Shown here in pieces: positions 8,903 through 17,620 of a stretch of 64,000 bases of DNA. The stretch's first letter is position 1, and each line of letters begins with the position of its first letter. The DNA is from Pollutiaquabacter sp046052345 (lineage in GTDB: Bacteria > Bacteroidota > Bacteroidia > AKYH767-A > 2013-40CM-41-45), in assembly GCA_046052345.1 (NCBI GenBank), contig JBJOMN010000035.1:1-64000 (forward strand), read 5' to 3'. Made by a program: the position numbers and the translations under genes. Below the pieces are notes generated by a model. It was not told the origin of the DNA. It did not search any database and was given only the letters and a program-made list of their open reading frames with translations.

Positions 8903-8910
8903 TATCTTCG
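8903..8910 (+). promoter_or_regulatory. Possible -7 element before cysD
   Basis: TATCTTCG differs from TAnnTTTG at one position and lies 17 bp before the cysD ATG in the 57-bp cysC-cysD gap. The same octamer occurs upstream of the metH riboswitch (32716-32723). No good -33 box is present. Confidence 0.35.
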
Positions 8911-8927
8911 TAGTAACTGCCCACAGG

Positions 8928-9833
8928 ATGTTTTCCTATAATTTAGACCATTTACGCGAGCTTGAGGCGGAAAGCATTTTTGTACTCCGTGAAGTGGCTG
9001 CGCAGTTTTCCAGTCCCGTCCTGCTCTTCAGTGGCGGGAAAGACTCCATCGTAGCATCCTGGCTGGCCAGAAAGGCATTTCATCCGGCTCCGATTCCTTT
9101 TTCGCTCTTACACATAGATACCGGTCACAATTTCCCGGAGACCATCGATTTTCGCGACCGCTGGGCGGACAAGCTGGGCGCTGAACTGATCGTCAGGTAC
9201 GTTCAGGATTCCATCGACCGCGGCAGGGTGAAGGAGGAGAAGGGTTTGAATGCGAGCCGTAACCTTTTACAGACAGTCACCCTGCTGGATGCCATCGCCG
9301 AACTGAAGGTGGATGCCGCCATCGGCGGTGCGAGAAGGGATGAGGAAAAAGCGCGGGCGAAGGAACGGTTCTTCTCCCACCGCGACGACTTCGGACAATG
9401 GGATCCCCGCAACCAGCGTCCTGAGCTTTGGAACCTGTTCAACGGACATCATCAGCCGGGAGAGCATTTCCGCATCTTCCCGCTCAGCAATTGGACGGAA
9501 ACAGATATCTGGAAATACATCCTGAAAGAGGAGATACCTGTACCTTCCATCTATTTCGCACACCGGCGCGATGTGTTCGAGCGGGACGGCAATCTGTATG
9601 CAGTTTCGAATTTCTTGCAATTGGCACCTACGGAAAAGGTCTCCACCAGGACTGTCCGGTTCAGGACCGTCGGCGACATGACGTGCACCGGAGCCGTCGT
9701 TTCAGAAGCCTCGGATCTGAAATCGATCATCGAAGAAGTCGCTTCCTCCAGAACCACTGAACGGGGAACACGCATCGACGACCGGCGCTCCGAGACTTCC
9801 ATGGAAGACCGTAAAAGGGAAGGCTATTTCTGA
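8928..9833 (+). CDS. cysD: Sulfate adenylyltransferase small subunit
   Basis: Forms APS from ATP and sulfate together with the GTPase CysN. 301 residues, a normal length. The PP-loop ATP pyrophosphatase motif SGGKDS is at 35-40. HIDTGHNFPETIDFRD, GGARRDEEKARAKER, FPLSNWTETDIWKYI and the final DRRSETSMEDRKREGYF are strongly conserved in CysD. It is followed by cysN after 5 bp and belongs to a cysC-cysD-cysN-cysQ set that leads straight into polysaccharide genes. Confidence 0.97.
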   Translation: MFSYNLDHLRELEAESIFVLREVAAQFSSPVLLFSGGKDSIVASWLARKAFHPAPIPFSLLHIDTGHNFPETIDFRDRWADKLGAELIVRYVQDSIDRGRVKEEKGLNASRNLLQTVTLLDAIAELKVDAAIGGARRDEEKARAKERFFSHRDDFGQWDPRNQRPELWNLFNGHHQPGEHFRIFPLSNWTETDIWKYILKEEIPVPSIYFAHRRDVFERDGNLYAVSNFLQLAPTEKVSTRTVRFRTVGDMTCTGAVVSEASDLKSIIEEVASSRTTERGTRIDDRRSETSMEDRKREGYF

Positions 9834-9838
9834 CAAGC

Positions 9839-11098
9839 ATGGGAGCAATCAACGAAACCGATCTTTTAAGGATGACGACCTGCGGAAGCGTGGACGACGG
9901 CAAAAGCACGCTGATCGGACGACTGCTTACCGATTCCCGTGCCATAGCGGATGACCAGCTCGAGGCGCTTCATCGGGAGAGCCGGCGACGCGGGGCAAAA
10001 GAGACGGATCTATCCCTGCTGACGGACGGTCTGAAGGCCGAGCGTGAGCAAGGCATAACCATCGATGTCGCGTACCGCTATTTTTCTACGGACAAACGCA
10101 AATTCATCATTACCGATACGCCGGGTCATGTCCAGTATACACGCAACATGGTCACCGGAGCGTCCGCATCGAACCTTGCCGTAGTACTGGTCGATGCCAG
10201 AAAGGGAGTGGTGGAGCAGACCTGCCGGCACGCCTTCATCGCCTCCTTGCTGCGTATTCCTCATCTCGTGTTGTGCATCAATAAGATGGACCTGGTCGGA
10301 TACAGCGAGGCAACCTATCAGTCGATTGTCGAGGATTTTCGGGACTTCTCCTCCAGGCTTGATGTGAAGGATGTTCAATATATACCCGTCAGCGCCCTTC
10401 ACGGCGACAATGTCGTGAACCGCTCCGACAAGATGCCTTGGTACCAGGGAGCAACCTTGATGTTCCATCTGGAGAATCTGCATATAAGCAGCGACTTGAA
10501 CCATATCGATGGCAGGTTTCCCATCCAGACGGTCATTCGACCCCGTAATGCATCAGATGAAGACTTCCGCGGATACGCAGGCCGGATCGCTTCCGGCGTT
10601 TTCAGGGAAGGGGAGGAGGTGATGGTGCTTCCGTCCGGCCTCAAGTCGCGCATACGTTCCATTACCCTTGCGGATGAAAGGCTTCCTGAAGCTTTTGCAC
10701 CCATGTCCGTGTGCATCCGGCTGGAGGATGAATTGGATATCGGCAGAGGAGACATGATTGTCCGCGAAAACAATCTTCCGGTATCCGGCAAAGACCTGGA
10801 GCTCATGGTATGTTGGTTCAGTGCCACACCGATGAATGCGCATGGTAAATATCTATTGCGCCACACGACCCGTGAAGTGCGGTGTCAGATAAGCGAACTG
10901 CTGTATCGCATGGATGTTTCCACGCTGCGTAAGATACCGGATTCGGAAGGCCTCGCCATGAACGATATCGGCCGTATACGTCTGCGGACCTCGCATCCGC
11001 TGCTCTTCGACCCCTATCTGCGAAACCGTTTCACCGGTGGAGTGATACTGATCGATGAAGTCACGAACGAAACAGTCGCCGCCGGCATGATCCTCTGA
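9839..11098 (+). CDS. cysN: Sulfate adenylyltransferase large subunit, GTPase
   Basis: An EF-Tu-like GTPase whose GTP hydrolysis drives APS synthesis by CysD. G-domain motifs: G1 GSVDDGKS at 16-23, the switch region EREQGITIDVAYRYF, G3 DTPGH, G4 NKMD and G5 VSA. Beta-barrel domains follow (PIQTVIRP, GYAGRIASGVFREGEEV). At 419 residues it is shorter than the Escherichia coli protein (about 475), and no CysC domain is fused to it, which fits the separate cysC gene upstream. It is co-directional with cysD, 5 bp away, and with cysQ, 9 bp away. Confidence 0.96.
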   Translation: MGAINETDLLRMTTCGSVDDGKSTLIGRLLTDSRAIADDQLEALHRESRRRGAKETDLSLLTDGLKAEREQGITIDVAYRYFSTDKRKFIITDTPGHVQYTRNMVTGASASNLAVVLVDARKGVVEQTCRHAFIASLLRIPHLVLCINKMDLVGYSEATYQSIVEDFRDFSSRLDVKDVQYIPVSALHGDNVVNRSDKMPWYQGATLMFHLENLHISSDLNHIDGRFPIQTVIRPRNASDEDFRGYAGRIASGVFREGEEVMVLPSGLKSRIRSITLADERLPEAFAPMSVCIRLEDELDIGRGDMIVRENNLPVSGKDLELMVCWFSATPMNAHGKYLLRHTTREVRCQISELLYRMDVSTLRKIPDSEGLAMNDIGRIRLRTSHPLLFDPYLRNRFTGGVILIDEVTNETVAAGMIL

Positions 11099-11107
11099 AA
11101 AACCGGT

Positions 11108-11902
11108 ATGACGGATTACAGCCACTATTTACCCGATATCATCCGTGCCGTAATCTCCGCGGGAGAGGCCGTATTGGAGGTCTACGATTCCTCTTTCGAT
11201 GTCTTGGAAAAGTCGGATCACTCCCCGCTCACGAAGGCGGATACGGAATCGAACCGTATCCTCTGCGAAGCGCTCCGGACTACCGGTTATCCGGTAATCA
11301 GCGAAGAAGGCGAGCAGGTGACCTATGCGGTGCGCAGCCAATGGCCTGTTTACTGGCTTATCGATCCGTTGGACGGCACGAAAGAGTTCGTGCATCGCAA
11401 CGGGGAATTCACCGTCAACGTTGCACTCATCGCTGAGGGGCTTCCTGTGCTGGGTGTCGTCTACGCTCCTGTTTCCGACGAACTGTATGCAGGTATAAGC
11501 GGAAAAGGCTGGTGGTACATGGAGACTGCTTCCGGGTTGCGTCCGGAAGCACTGGCAGACTTGTCTGCCTTTCGCGGCATTCCTGCAGCTTTCTCCGAAG
11601 TATATCGCATCGTGATCAGCCGTTCTCACCCGGATGCCCGTACCACTGCTTACATAGAGGATTGCCGCGCCGAGAAAGGCGGAGTCGTTACTGTTCAGGC
11701 AGGAAGCTCGATGAAGCTTTGCTTGGTCGCACATGGCAAAGCCGACGAATATCCCCGGTTCGGTCCTACGATGGAATGGGATATCGCTGCAGGACACGCG
11801 GTGCTGCTAGGAGCAGGGAAGAACGTCTATACACATCCCGGTCCTGAGGTCCTCTCATACAACAAACCCTCCATGACGAATGGCCCGTTCATTGCGCGCT
11901 GA
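11108..11902 (+). CDS. cysQ: 3'(2'),5'-bisphosphate nucleotidase
   Basis: Hydrolyses PAP, the by-product of PAPS-dependent sulfation or reduction, to AMP. 264 residues of the inositol-monophosphatase fold. Metal-site motifs are visible: PVISEEGE, LIDPLDGTKEFVHRNGEFTVNVALI and MEWDIAAGHAVLLGAG near the C-terminus. Its last 23 bp overlap the start of a flippase gene, which ties PAP recycling to the polysaccharide locus. This is expected if a sulfotransferase in the same transcript produces PAP. Confidence 0.94.
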   Translation: MTDYSHYLPDIIRAVISAGEAVLEVYDSSFDVLEKSDHSPLTKADTESNRILCEALRTTGYPVISEEGEQVTYAVRSQWPVYWLIDPLDGTKEFVHRNGEFTVNVALIAEGLPVLGVVYAPVSDELYAGISGKGWWYMETASGLRPEALADLSAFRGIPAAFSEVYRIVISRSHPDARTTAYIEDCRAEKGGVVTVQAGSSMKLCLVAHGKADEYPRFGPTMEWDIAAGHAVLLGAGKNVYTHPGPEVLSYNKPSMTNGPFIAR

Positions 11903-13229
11903 CGTTCTCCATCTGTTAGGACGGGGAGAGGGCGATGCCTCTTACCGGGAATTGCTGCTTACCAGCGGTCGTTCACTGATGATCCGGCTCCTTGGAGTCT
12001 TTTCGGGCTTCCTGGTCACGTGGTTCACCGTGCGATTTTTTTCTGCAGAGTCTTTGGGAGTGGTGTCCATCTGCATTGGCATTCTCAGCCTGGCGAGCAT
12101 CTTCGCCAAGGCGGGTCATGATGTCGCGCTCATGAGGTATATCTCCGGTTTTTCGGAGAGCTCCGATTACTCCTCGGTGCGCAGGATCTATCGCATGTCC
12201 TTGAACGTGGTGCTTCCGTTGTCTCTTTCTATTTCCGCGGTCCTTTATCTGGCGGCCTCCTGGATGGCCGAGCATATCTTCTTCAAGCCGCATCTTGAAC
12301 ATGTGTTCCGATGGAACGCCTTGTTGCTGGTTCCGCTTACTTTCCTCCAGGTGAATGCCGAATGCCTGCGCGGTGTGAAGCGCATCGCCGCATATACTTA
12401 TTTCCAGACAGCGGCCGTTTCGCTGACGGCTTTGTTCCTGCTCATCGCCCTTCGGTCGGCGGGAGGTGTCCCCGATCTTCCGGTGTACATCCAGTTCCTG
12501 AGCATCGGGCTGGCCTTTGTGCTCAGTCAGTGGTGGTGGTACCGAATAGTAAAGGATGCCACTCCTTCAGCAGATATGGTTCCCTCGCTGCAGCAGCTCC
12601 ACCGTACAGCTTCTCCCATGTTCACCACTACGCTCATGCAGCTGGTCATGAGTTGGTCAGGCGTTCTTATCCTGGCTGCGTTCAGGGACGAAGCATCCGT
12701 CGGTATTTTCAATGCCCTTGTGCGCATCTCTGTTTTTACCAATATCACCATTCTTGCAGTCAACGGATTGGTCATGACCCGTTTTGCTGCCGCCTATCAT
12801 GCCGGCGACCTGACAAGTCTCAGACAGCAGTCCGGTGAGGCGGCACGTCTTATCCTCTACACTTCCTTGCCCCTTTTCATAGGGCTGTTCCTGTTTCACG
12901 ATACGGTGCTGTCCGTTTTCGGGGAGGGCTTCAGGGAGCAAGGATCTACACTGTGTCTTTTGCTGCTGTCCCAGTTCATCGTAGTAGCGGTCGGACTCCC
13001 GGGTCAGTTGCTGAACATGACCGGCCGCCAGCGGGTGCTGCGAAATATCGCCCTGGCGGCAGCCGTGGTGAACGTGCTCACCGGTTTCCTGCTGATACCA
13101 GGGTACGGGATGGAAGGTGCCTGTTGGTCGCAACTGGCCGGAACCGCGGTATGGAATCTACTGTGTGTCTTTTTCGCGTACAAGGAATTCGGTTTCCTGA
13201 CCTTTGCAGGTCTGCGGCGGAAAGGATGA
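11880..13229 (+). CDS. Polysaccharide flippase, Wzx/MVF type (first of two)
   Basis: 449 residues, almost entirely hydrophobic, with about 12-14 predicted membrane segments beginning at SLMIRLLGVFSGFLVTWF. RFFSAESLGVVSICIGILSLASIFAKAGHDVALMRYI is a typical N-terminal pattern of the polysaccharide biosynthesis/O-antigen flippase family. The protein would move lipid-linked repeat units to the periplasmic face of the inner membrane. The ATG at 11880 lies inside the end of cysQ. A second flippase of about the same length lies at 24736, unusual for one locus. Confidence 0.85.
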   Translation: MARSLRADVLHLLGRGEGDASYRELLLTSGRSLMIRLLGVFSGFLVTWFTVRFFSAESLGVVSICIGILSLASIFAKAGHDVALMRYISGFSESSDYSSVRRIYRMSLNVVLPLSLSISAVLYLAASWMAEHIFFKPHLEHVFRWNALLLVPLTFLQVNAECLRGVKRIAAYTYFQTAAVSLTALFLLIALRSAGGVPDLPVYIQFLSIGLAFVLSQWWWYRIVKDATPSADMVPSLQQLHRTASPMFTTTLMQLVMSWSGVLILAAFRDEASVGIFNALVRISVFTNITILAVNGLVMTRFAAAYHAGDLTSLRQQSGEAARLILYTSLPLFIGLFLFHDTVLSVFGEGFREQGSTLCLLLLSQFIVVAVGLPGQLLNMTGRQRVLRNIALAAAVVNVLTGFLLIPGYGMEGACWSQLAGTAVWNLLCVFFAYKEFGFLTFAGLRRKG

Positions 13230-13251
13230 CTCCGGCTCTTTAGACACTATA

Positions 13252-14550
13252 ATGGAAACAGCAGGCATTACAGCAGCGCACTACGGATCCAAGGCGTGGC
13301 CGGCAACGGTAGCCTACGGTTTCCTGCTGTTCGTCTGGTGCAGCACTTTCCGTGTGTTCGCGACCTTGCCGCTACAGGAAGTGCATCAGTTTCTGTCCGT
13401 CGCAGGTATACTCTTCTATACCTTATACTACGCAGCGAGTCTATATCTGAAATCCCGAAGAGCAAGCTTCAACCGTCTGGATCTGCTGTTAGCAGCCTTC
13501 ATCGGCATCAATTTCTTCTCTTCCTTTCGCGCACTGTCGGTGTTCGGACAACCTCTCTATTACGGACTGATGGCACAGCGGTCCGTCCTGCTGGGGCTCT
13601 CCGGCGCCCTGATTGTTTCCCTGTTGGATCAAGGCAAGATTACGCTTCGCCAACTGGAGGTCTCGTTTCTCTTTCTGGCTGTTGTGCTGTTGCTCGCATC
13701 CTTCGGTTTCGTGCTGTTTGCCAAGCCTTCCCGTTTCGTGGATGAGGAGTTCGTGGTATACAGTCCGCTCAGAGGCTACCGTTTCCGCTTTCAGTTCATA
13801 CCGGTGATCATGTTGCTGTTCTATTCCCTTTTCCGCCGTTTTTCTTTGCGCCGTCCGCTTTACCTTTTACTTTTCCTGTCCATTATCTTCTACCTGGTCT
13901 TCTTCCTGCAGTCCCGTACCACATTGGCGGTATTGTTCATGACACTATGTATTTATTTTTTCAGACATTACTCGTTCGGTAGAAGGTTGAAGCTTGTCGC
14001 ATACGCAGTAACCGCCGTCATATCGCTGGTGCTGATCGCCTACGCACTCGACGTCACTTCCCTCCTGGAGCGTTACTCCCGCCTCTTCGGGAATGCAGCC
14101 TCGGTTTTCCGTGGCGTAGCTCCGGACGAAGCCTCTTCAGCGATACGCTATCTCGAGCTGAAGACCGCTTTCAGCCGGATCGGGTTGCATCCATGGCTCG
14201 GGAACGGATTCATCAGCAGCCAGTGGAACGGCGGATGGCACCGTCTGCTGGGTTATTTTTATCCTGTCGATATCGGAATTTTCGGGAATCTGGTGGTATT
14301 CGGAGCTGTCGGGACCTTCGTGATTTATTCGCCATACTTCTACGCTTTCCGGCTTTCACAAAAGACCGTCGCAGACACCGTATTCCTGCGCACCTGCAAT
14401 TATACGTTGCTCTTCCTTTTCCTGACTATGTTCTTTTCCGCAGTGAACATCAGGGACTCCTCCGCCATGCTTTTCCTGGTGGCTTTGTCCTATTACCACC
14501 GCTATCGTCTCATCAAACCCCGTGAGGAATACGTACATGCGCTATCCTGA
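13252..14550 (+). CDS. O-antigen ligase/polymerase-like membrane protein (Wzy-type)
   Basis: 432 residues from the ATG at 13252; the open frame reaches 13204, but that part overlaps the flippase gene. It has about ten hydrophobic helices and a large periplasmic loop (residues about 270-345) containing SAIRYLELKTAFSRIGLHPWLGNGF. The G-hP-G-G pattern in this loop is the hallmark of Wzy/WaaL ligases and polymerases. It probably polymerises the repeat unit. These families diverge strongly in sequence, so the ligase/polymerase call rests on topology and the loop motif. It overlaps the sulfotransferase start. Confidence 0.75.
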   Translation: METAGITAAHYGSKAWPATVAYGFLLFVWCSTFRVFATLPLQEVHQFLSVAGILFYTLYYAASLYLKSRRASFNRLDLLLAAFIGINFFSSFRALSVFGQPLYYGLMAQRSVLLGLSGALIVSLLDQGKITLRQLEVSFLFLAVVLLLASFGFVLFAKPSRFVDEEFVVYSPLRGYRFRFQFIPVIMLLFYSLFRRFSLRRPLYLLLFLSIIFYLVFFLQSRTTLAVLFMTLCIYFFRHYSFGRRLKLVAYAVTAVISLVLIAYALDVTSLLERYSRLFGNAASVFRGVAPDEASSAIRYLELKTAFSRIGLHPWLGNGFISSQWNGGWHRLLGYFYPVDIGIFGNLVVFGAVGTFVIYSPYFYAFRLSQKTVADTVFLRTCNYTLLFLFLTMFFSAVNIRDSSAMLFLVALSYYHRYRLIKPREEYVHALS

Positions 14551-15436
14551 CTTCCTGATCGTCGGCGCAGCACGGTGCGGGACCACTGCTGTATATCGCA
14601 TGCTCAAGCAGCACCCGCAGGTGTTCCTGCCCGCCGTCAAGGAGCCTTGCTTCTTTGCTTTTGCGGATTCCTCCAGAACCTATCACGGCGGCAAGTTCGC
14701 TTTTGCCGTACGTGAACCCGAAAAGTATTTCGCACTTTTCTCACGTGCCGGCGCCGGACAGGTGACCGGCGAGGCTTCTACACCTTATCTCTACCTTTAC
14801 AAGGAAAGTATTTCAAACATGATGCGCTATCTTCCGGAAGCCGCGAAGACAAAGATCGTCATCCTGCTACGTCATCCGGTCGAAAGGACGTATTCAAATT
14901 ATATATGGCGCGTTCGGGACGGGCGTGAAACGTATTCCTTCGAGAAAGCACTGGTCATGGAGGAGCAGCGTTCGCGGGAAGGATATTCATTCGATTACTT
15001 CTATGCCGGTCGCAGCTTTTATTACGATTCGGTAAAAGCTTATTTGGACGCCTTTCCGAACGTCCATATCATCCTTTACGATGAGCTGAAAAACGACTGG
15101 GATGGAGTGATGCGCAGACTATGCGGATTTCTCCGGATCGACGCGGGTTTCAGCTTCACGAAGGCAGCTGATGTCAATGACAGTTATGTTCCTAGATCTC
15201 CCCGGCTTTCAAGATGGGTCACGTGGGAACATCCAATTAAATTCCGATTGATGAGGATGCTGCCCGACGGGTGGATCTCCCGCTTTCGGGAGTTGCTCCG
15301 CCGGTTGAATACAAGCCCAAAATCCCGCGAAGCGATGACGGACGATACGAGGCGACGGCTGCTCGCTCTCTTCAGGCAGGATGTTGAACAGTTATCTCAA
15401 TTGATCGGGCGTGACCTTTCCCGTTGGCATGAATAA
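14537..15436 (+). CDS. PAPS-dependent sulfotransferase
   Basis: 299 residues from the ATG at 14537. The PAPS 5'-phosphosulfate-binding loop GAARCGTTA is at 10-18, and the 3'-phosphate-binding segment LLRHPVERTYSNYIWRVRDG is near 115. KEPCFFAF and TGEASTPYLY are typical of carbohydrate sulfotransferases of the Sulfotransfer_1 family. It would transfer sulfate from PAPS to a sugar hydroxyl of the polysaccharide. PAPS synthesis and PAP removal are encoded upstream in the same direction. It starts inside the polymerase gene and overlaps the next glycosyltransferase, so expression is tightly coupled. The acceptor sugar cannot be told from sequence. Confidence 0.9.
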   Translation: MRYPDFLIVGAARCGTTAVYRMLKQHPQVFLPAVKEPCFFAFADSSRTYHGGKFAFAVREPEKYFALFSRAGAGQVTGEASTPYLYLYKESISNMMRYLPEAAKTKIVILLRHPVERTYSNYIWRVRDGRETYSFEKALVMEEQRSREGYSFDYFYAGRSFYYDSVKAYLDAFPNVHIILYDELKNDWDGVMRRLCGFLRIDAGFSFTKAADVNDSYVPRSPRLSRWVTWEHPIKFRLMRMLPDGWISRFRELLRRLNTSPKSREAMTDDTRRRLLALFRQDVEQLSQLIGRDLSRWHE

Positions 15437-16550
15437 TATCGGCAGCGAATTCCGGATGGCGATCATCGACCCTGTCGGCTCAAAGGCGGGTCTTGACGTT
15501 TACGACCGCCGCCTTGCAGCGGCGTTGCGTGAAGCCGGTATCGGGGCCGCAGTGCTCAGCGATACCGGCGACAGTTCCGCATCGCTTCCGCCTTTTTTCA
15601 AATTTGAAGAGACCAGGAACTTATTCTCCGTGTTCCGTCTTTACCGGGAGTTCCGGCGATGTGTCGAATGGTGTGAACATCACGGCATCGAGGCGGTGCT
15701 GTTCCATATGTTCGCGTTTTCCCGCTTCGACGAATGGTTGCTGAGCCGGTTGCGTGCACGCGGTATCAGGACCTTTGTGATCGTCCATGATGTGGAGCCT
15801 TTCGTCGCCCGGATTTCCTCCCGCCGCAGGAACCGGATCGTGTGCGAATTGTCGGACGAGATCCTGGTACATAATGACTTTGCGGCAGAGGAGCTGCGAC
15901 GGGTGACGGGAAAATCCGACGGAGTGACCGTGATTCCGCACGGGCATTTCATCGATGAATTACGGCCTCCGGCCGACCGTCAGGGTGCTCGAAGACGGCT
16001 TGGCATCCCTGCAGACGCTTTTTGCCCGCTTTTTTTCGGAATGATCAAAGAGGTAAAGGGGATCGATACTTTCTGCGAGGCATTGGAAATGGTCCCGGAA
16101 GGAGTCGTCGGGTTGGTAGCCGGACGACCACGTGGCGACCACCATGCTTTCATGGGGAAGCTGCAGACGCTTGAGAAAAATCGAAGGCTGGTACTGAAGG
16201 CAGCATACGTTTCGCCGGAGGAAATGGAGGACTGGATGATGGCTGCCGATTGCGTAGTGCTTCCTTACAAAAGAAGTTACCAAAGTGGAGTCGCTATCCA
16301 GGCCATGAGCAGGAAAGTCCCGGTGATCCTCTCGGACATACCCTCTCACCGGCGTTGGGTAGGTTCTGCTGCGTCCGCTTTGCCGGTTCCTCCCGGCGAT
16401 GCAGCAGCATGGGTCAGGGCGATATTGCATCTGCGTGACCGGCCGGAAGCCGGGCTTGAATTGGCGGAATCGGCCTATCGTCAACTTTCTTCCAATCATG
16501 CCTGGATGATTCCGGCGGGCATTATCCGTAACTTGTTGCACAAGCAATGA
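15429..16550 (+). CDS. Glycosyltransferase, GT4-like (GT-B fold)
   Basis: 373 residues from the ATG at 15429; the ATG at 15456 (MAIIDPVGSKAGLDVYDRRL) is an alternative. The N-terminal half fits an acceptor-binding Rossmann domain. The C-terminal half has donor-site features of retaining GT-B enzymes: LFFGMIKEVKGIDTFCEALE, YVSPEEMEDWMMAADCVVLPYKRSYQSGVAIQAM and VPPGDAAAWVRAI. It is cytoplasmic or membrane-peripheral and adds one sugar of the repeat unit; donor and linkage are unknown. It overlaps the sulfotransferase end and the next glycosyltransferase start (ATGA). Confidence 0.85.
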   Translation: MNNIGSEFRMAIIDPVGSKAGLDVYDRRLAAALREAGIGAAVLSDTGDSSASLPPFFKFEETRNLFSVFRLYREFRRCVEWCEHHGIEAVLFHMFAFSRFDEWLLSRLRARGIRTFVIVHDVEPFVARISSRRRNRIVCELSDEILVHNDFAAEELRRVTGKSDGVTVIPHGHFIDELRPPADRQGARRRLGIPADAFCPLFFGMIKEVKGIDTFCEALEMVPEGVVGLVAGRPRGDHHAFMGKLQTLEKNRRLVLKAAYVSPEEMEDWMMAADCVVLPYKRSYQSGVAIQAMSRKVPVILSDIPSHRRWVGSAASALPVPPGDAAAWVRAILHLRDRPEAGLELAESAYRQLSSNHAWMIPAGIIRNLLHKQ

Positions 16551-17620
16551 GGATCGCCATCATAGGTTCCCGTGGGATTCCCGCACGTTACGGAGGATTC
16601 GAAACACTCGCAGAGCGTTTGTCCGGATACCTTTCAGGCTGCGGACATAAAGTCACCGTCTACGGCGAGCAGGATCCGTTCGACCGTGATCTGCTCCGCT
16701 CGCGCAAGACGTTGTTCAGCAAACGTCGGTTCCCCGTGCTCTTTTACCTGGAGTCCGTGCTGCGTACTCTTCGTGGTTACGACACTGTGCTGATACTCGG
16801 TGTGGGAGCAGGACTCTTCGTGTTACTTTACAAACTTACCGGTACAAGGTTCATCACGCACGTCGACGGCATGGAGCAGTCACGCGACAAGTTCTCTGCG
16901 ACGCAACGTCTTTTTGTACGTTGCTCCCAGCGCGCTACGTCGTTTTTCGCACACGATCTTGTAGCGGATGCGGAAACCGTGGCCGCATGGTGGGCGCAGC
17001 ATTACGGCCTTTCCCGTTCAAGGATTCACGTCATCAGGTACGGGACCGATATCCGGACCGATGAAAACATCCCTGTTCCGGAAGGTCTGGTGAGGCACGG
17101 ATATTATCTGGTCATCGCACGCATAGTCCCGGAGAACAATATCCGCATGATCATCGAGGGATTTCTGCTCTCCGGTTCCCGAAGAAAGCCGGTCATCATC
17201 GGTAATTGGAACGATTCCCAATACGGCCTTGAATTGAAACGGCTTTTCGGGGGTCAGGTGACGATGATGGATCCGGTGTACGACCGTGACACAGTTGCCG
17301 CTTACCGGGCATGGTGTTATGCCTATCTGCACGGTCATTCCGTCGGCGGAACCAATCCGACCCTTGTGGAAGCCCTTGGTTCCGGTTCAGTTACTTTATG
17401 TCATGATAACCCCTATAACCGTGAGACGACGGACGGGACCGGACGTTTTTTCCGCGATGCCGTTTCACTCGCCGAACGCATCCGTGAAATCGAGTCCCTA
17501 TCCGACCGTTCTTTGGAGGCGGAGCGTACGATATCACTGACAGTGGCACGAAACCGTTACGACTGGAAAGACGTGGGAAACGCTTTTGAAGTCATACTTG
17601 CACCCGCCGGCCGCAGATGA
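16547..17620 (+). CDS. Glycosyltransferase with DUF1972 N-terminal domain
   Basis: 357 residues. It opens with MRIAIIGSRGIPARYGGFET, the diagnostic start of the DUF1972 glycosyltransferases, often annotated as rhamnosyl- or related transferases in exopolysaccharide loci. The C-terminal donor domain carries YYLVIARIVPENNIRMIIEGF and HSVGGTNPTLVEALGSG, with the conserved acidic residue of the E-x7-E region. It is co-translated with its neighbours through 4-bp overlaps at both ends. The donor sugar is not known; rhamnose is only a family precedent. Confidence 0.88.
   Translation: MRIAIIGSRGIPARYGGFETLAERLSGYLSGCGHKVTVYGEQDPFDRDLLRSRKTLFSKRRFPVLFYLESVLRTLRGYDTVLILGVGAGLFVLLYKLTGTRFITHVDGMEQSRDKFSATQRLFVRCSQRATSFFAHDLVADAETVAAWWAQHYGLSRSRIHVIRYGTDIRTDENIPVPEGLVRHGYYLVIARIVPENNIRMIIEGFLLSGSRRKPVIIGNWNDSQYGLELKRLFGGQVTMMDPVYDRDTVAAYRAWCYAYLHGHSVGGTNPTLVEALGSGSVTLCHDNPYNRETTDGTGRFFRDAVSLAERIREIESLSDRSLEAERTISLTVARNRYDWKDVGNAFEVILAPAGRR

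Noticed and set aside
14537..15436. Sulfotransferase as evidence for sulfate assimilation
   Set aside because: The protein has PAPS-binding loops of transferases, not features of PAPS reductase (no CysH-type Cys motif).
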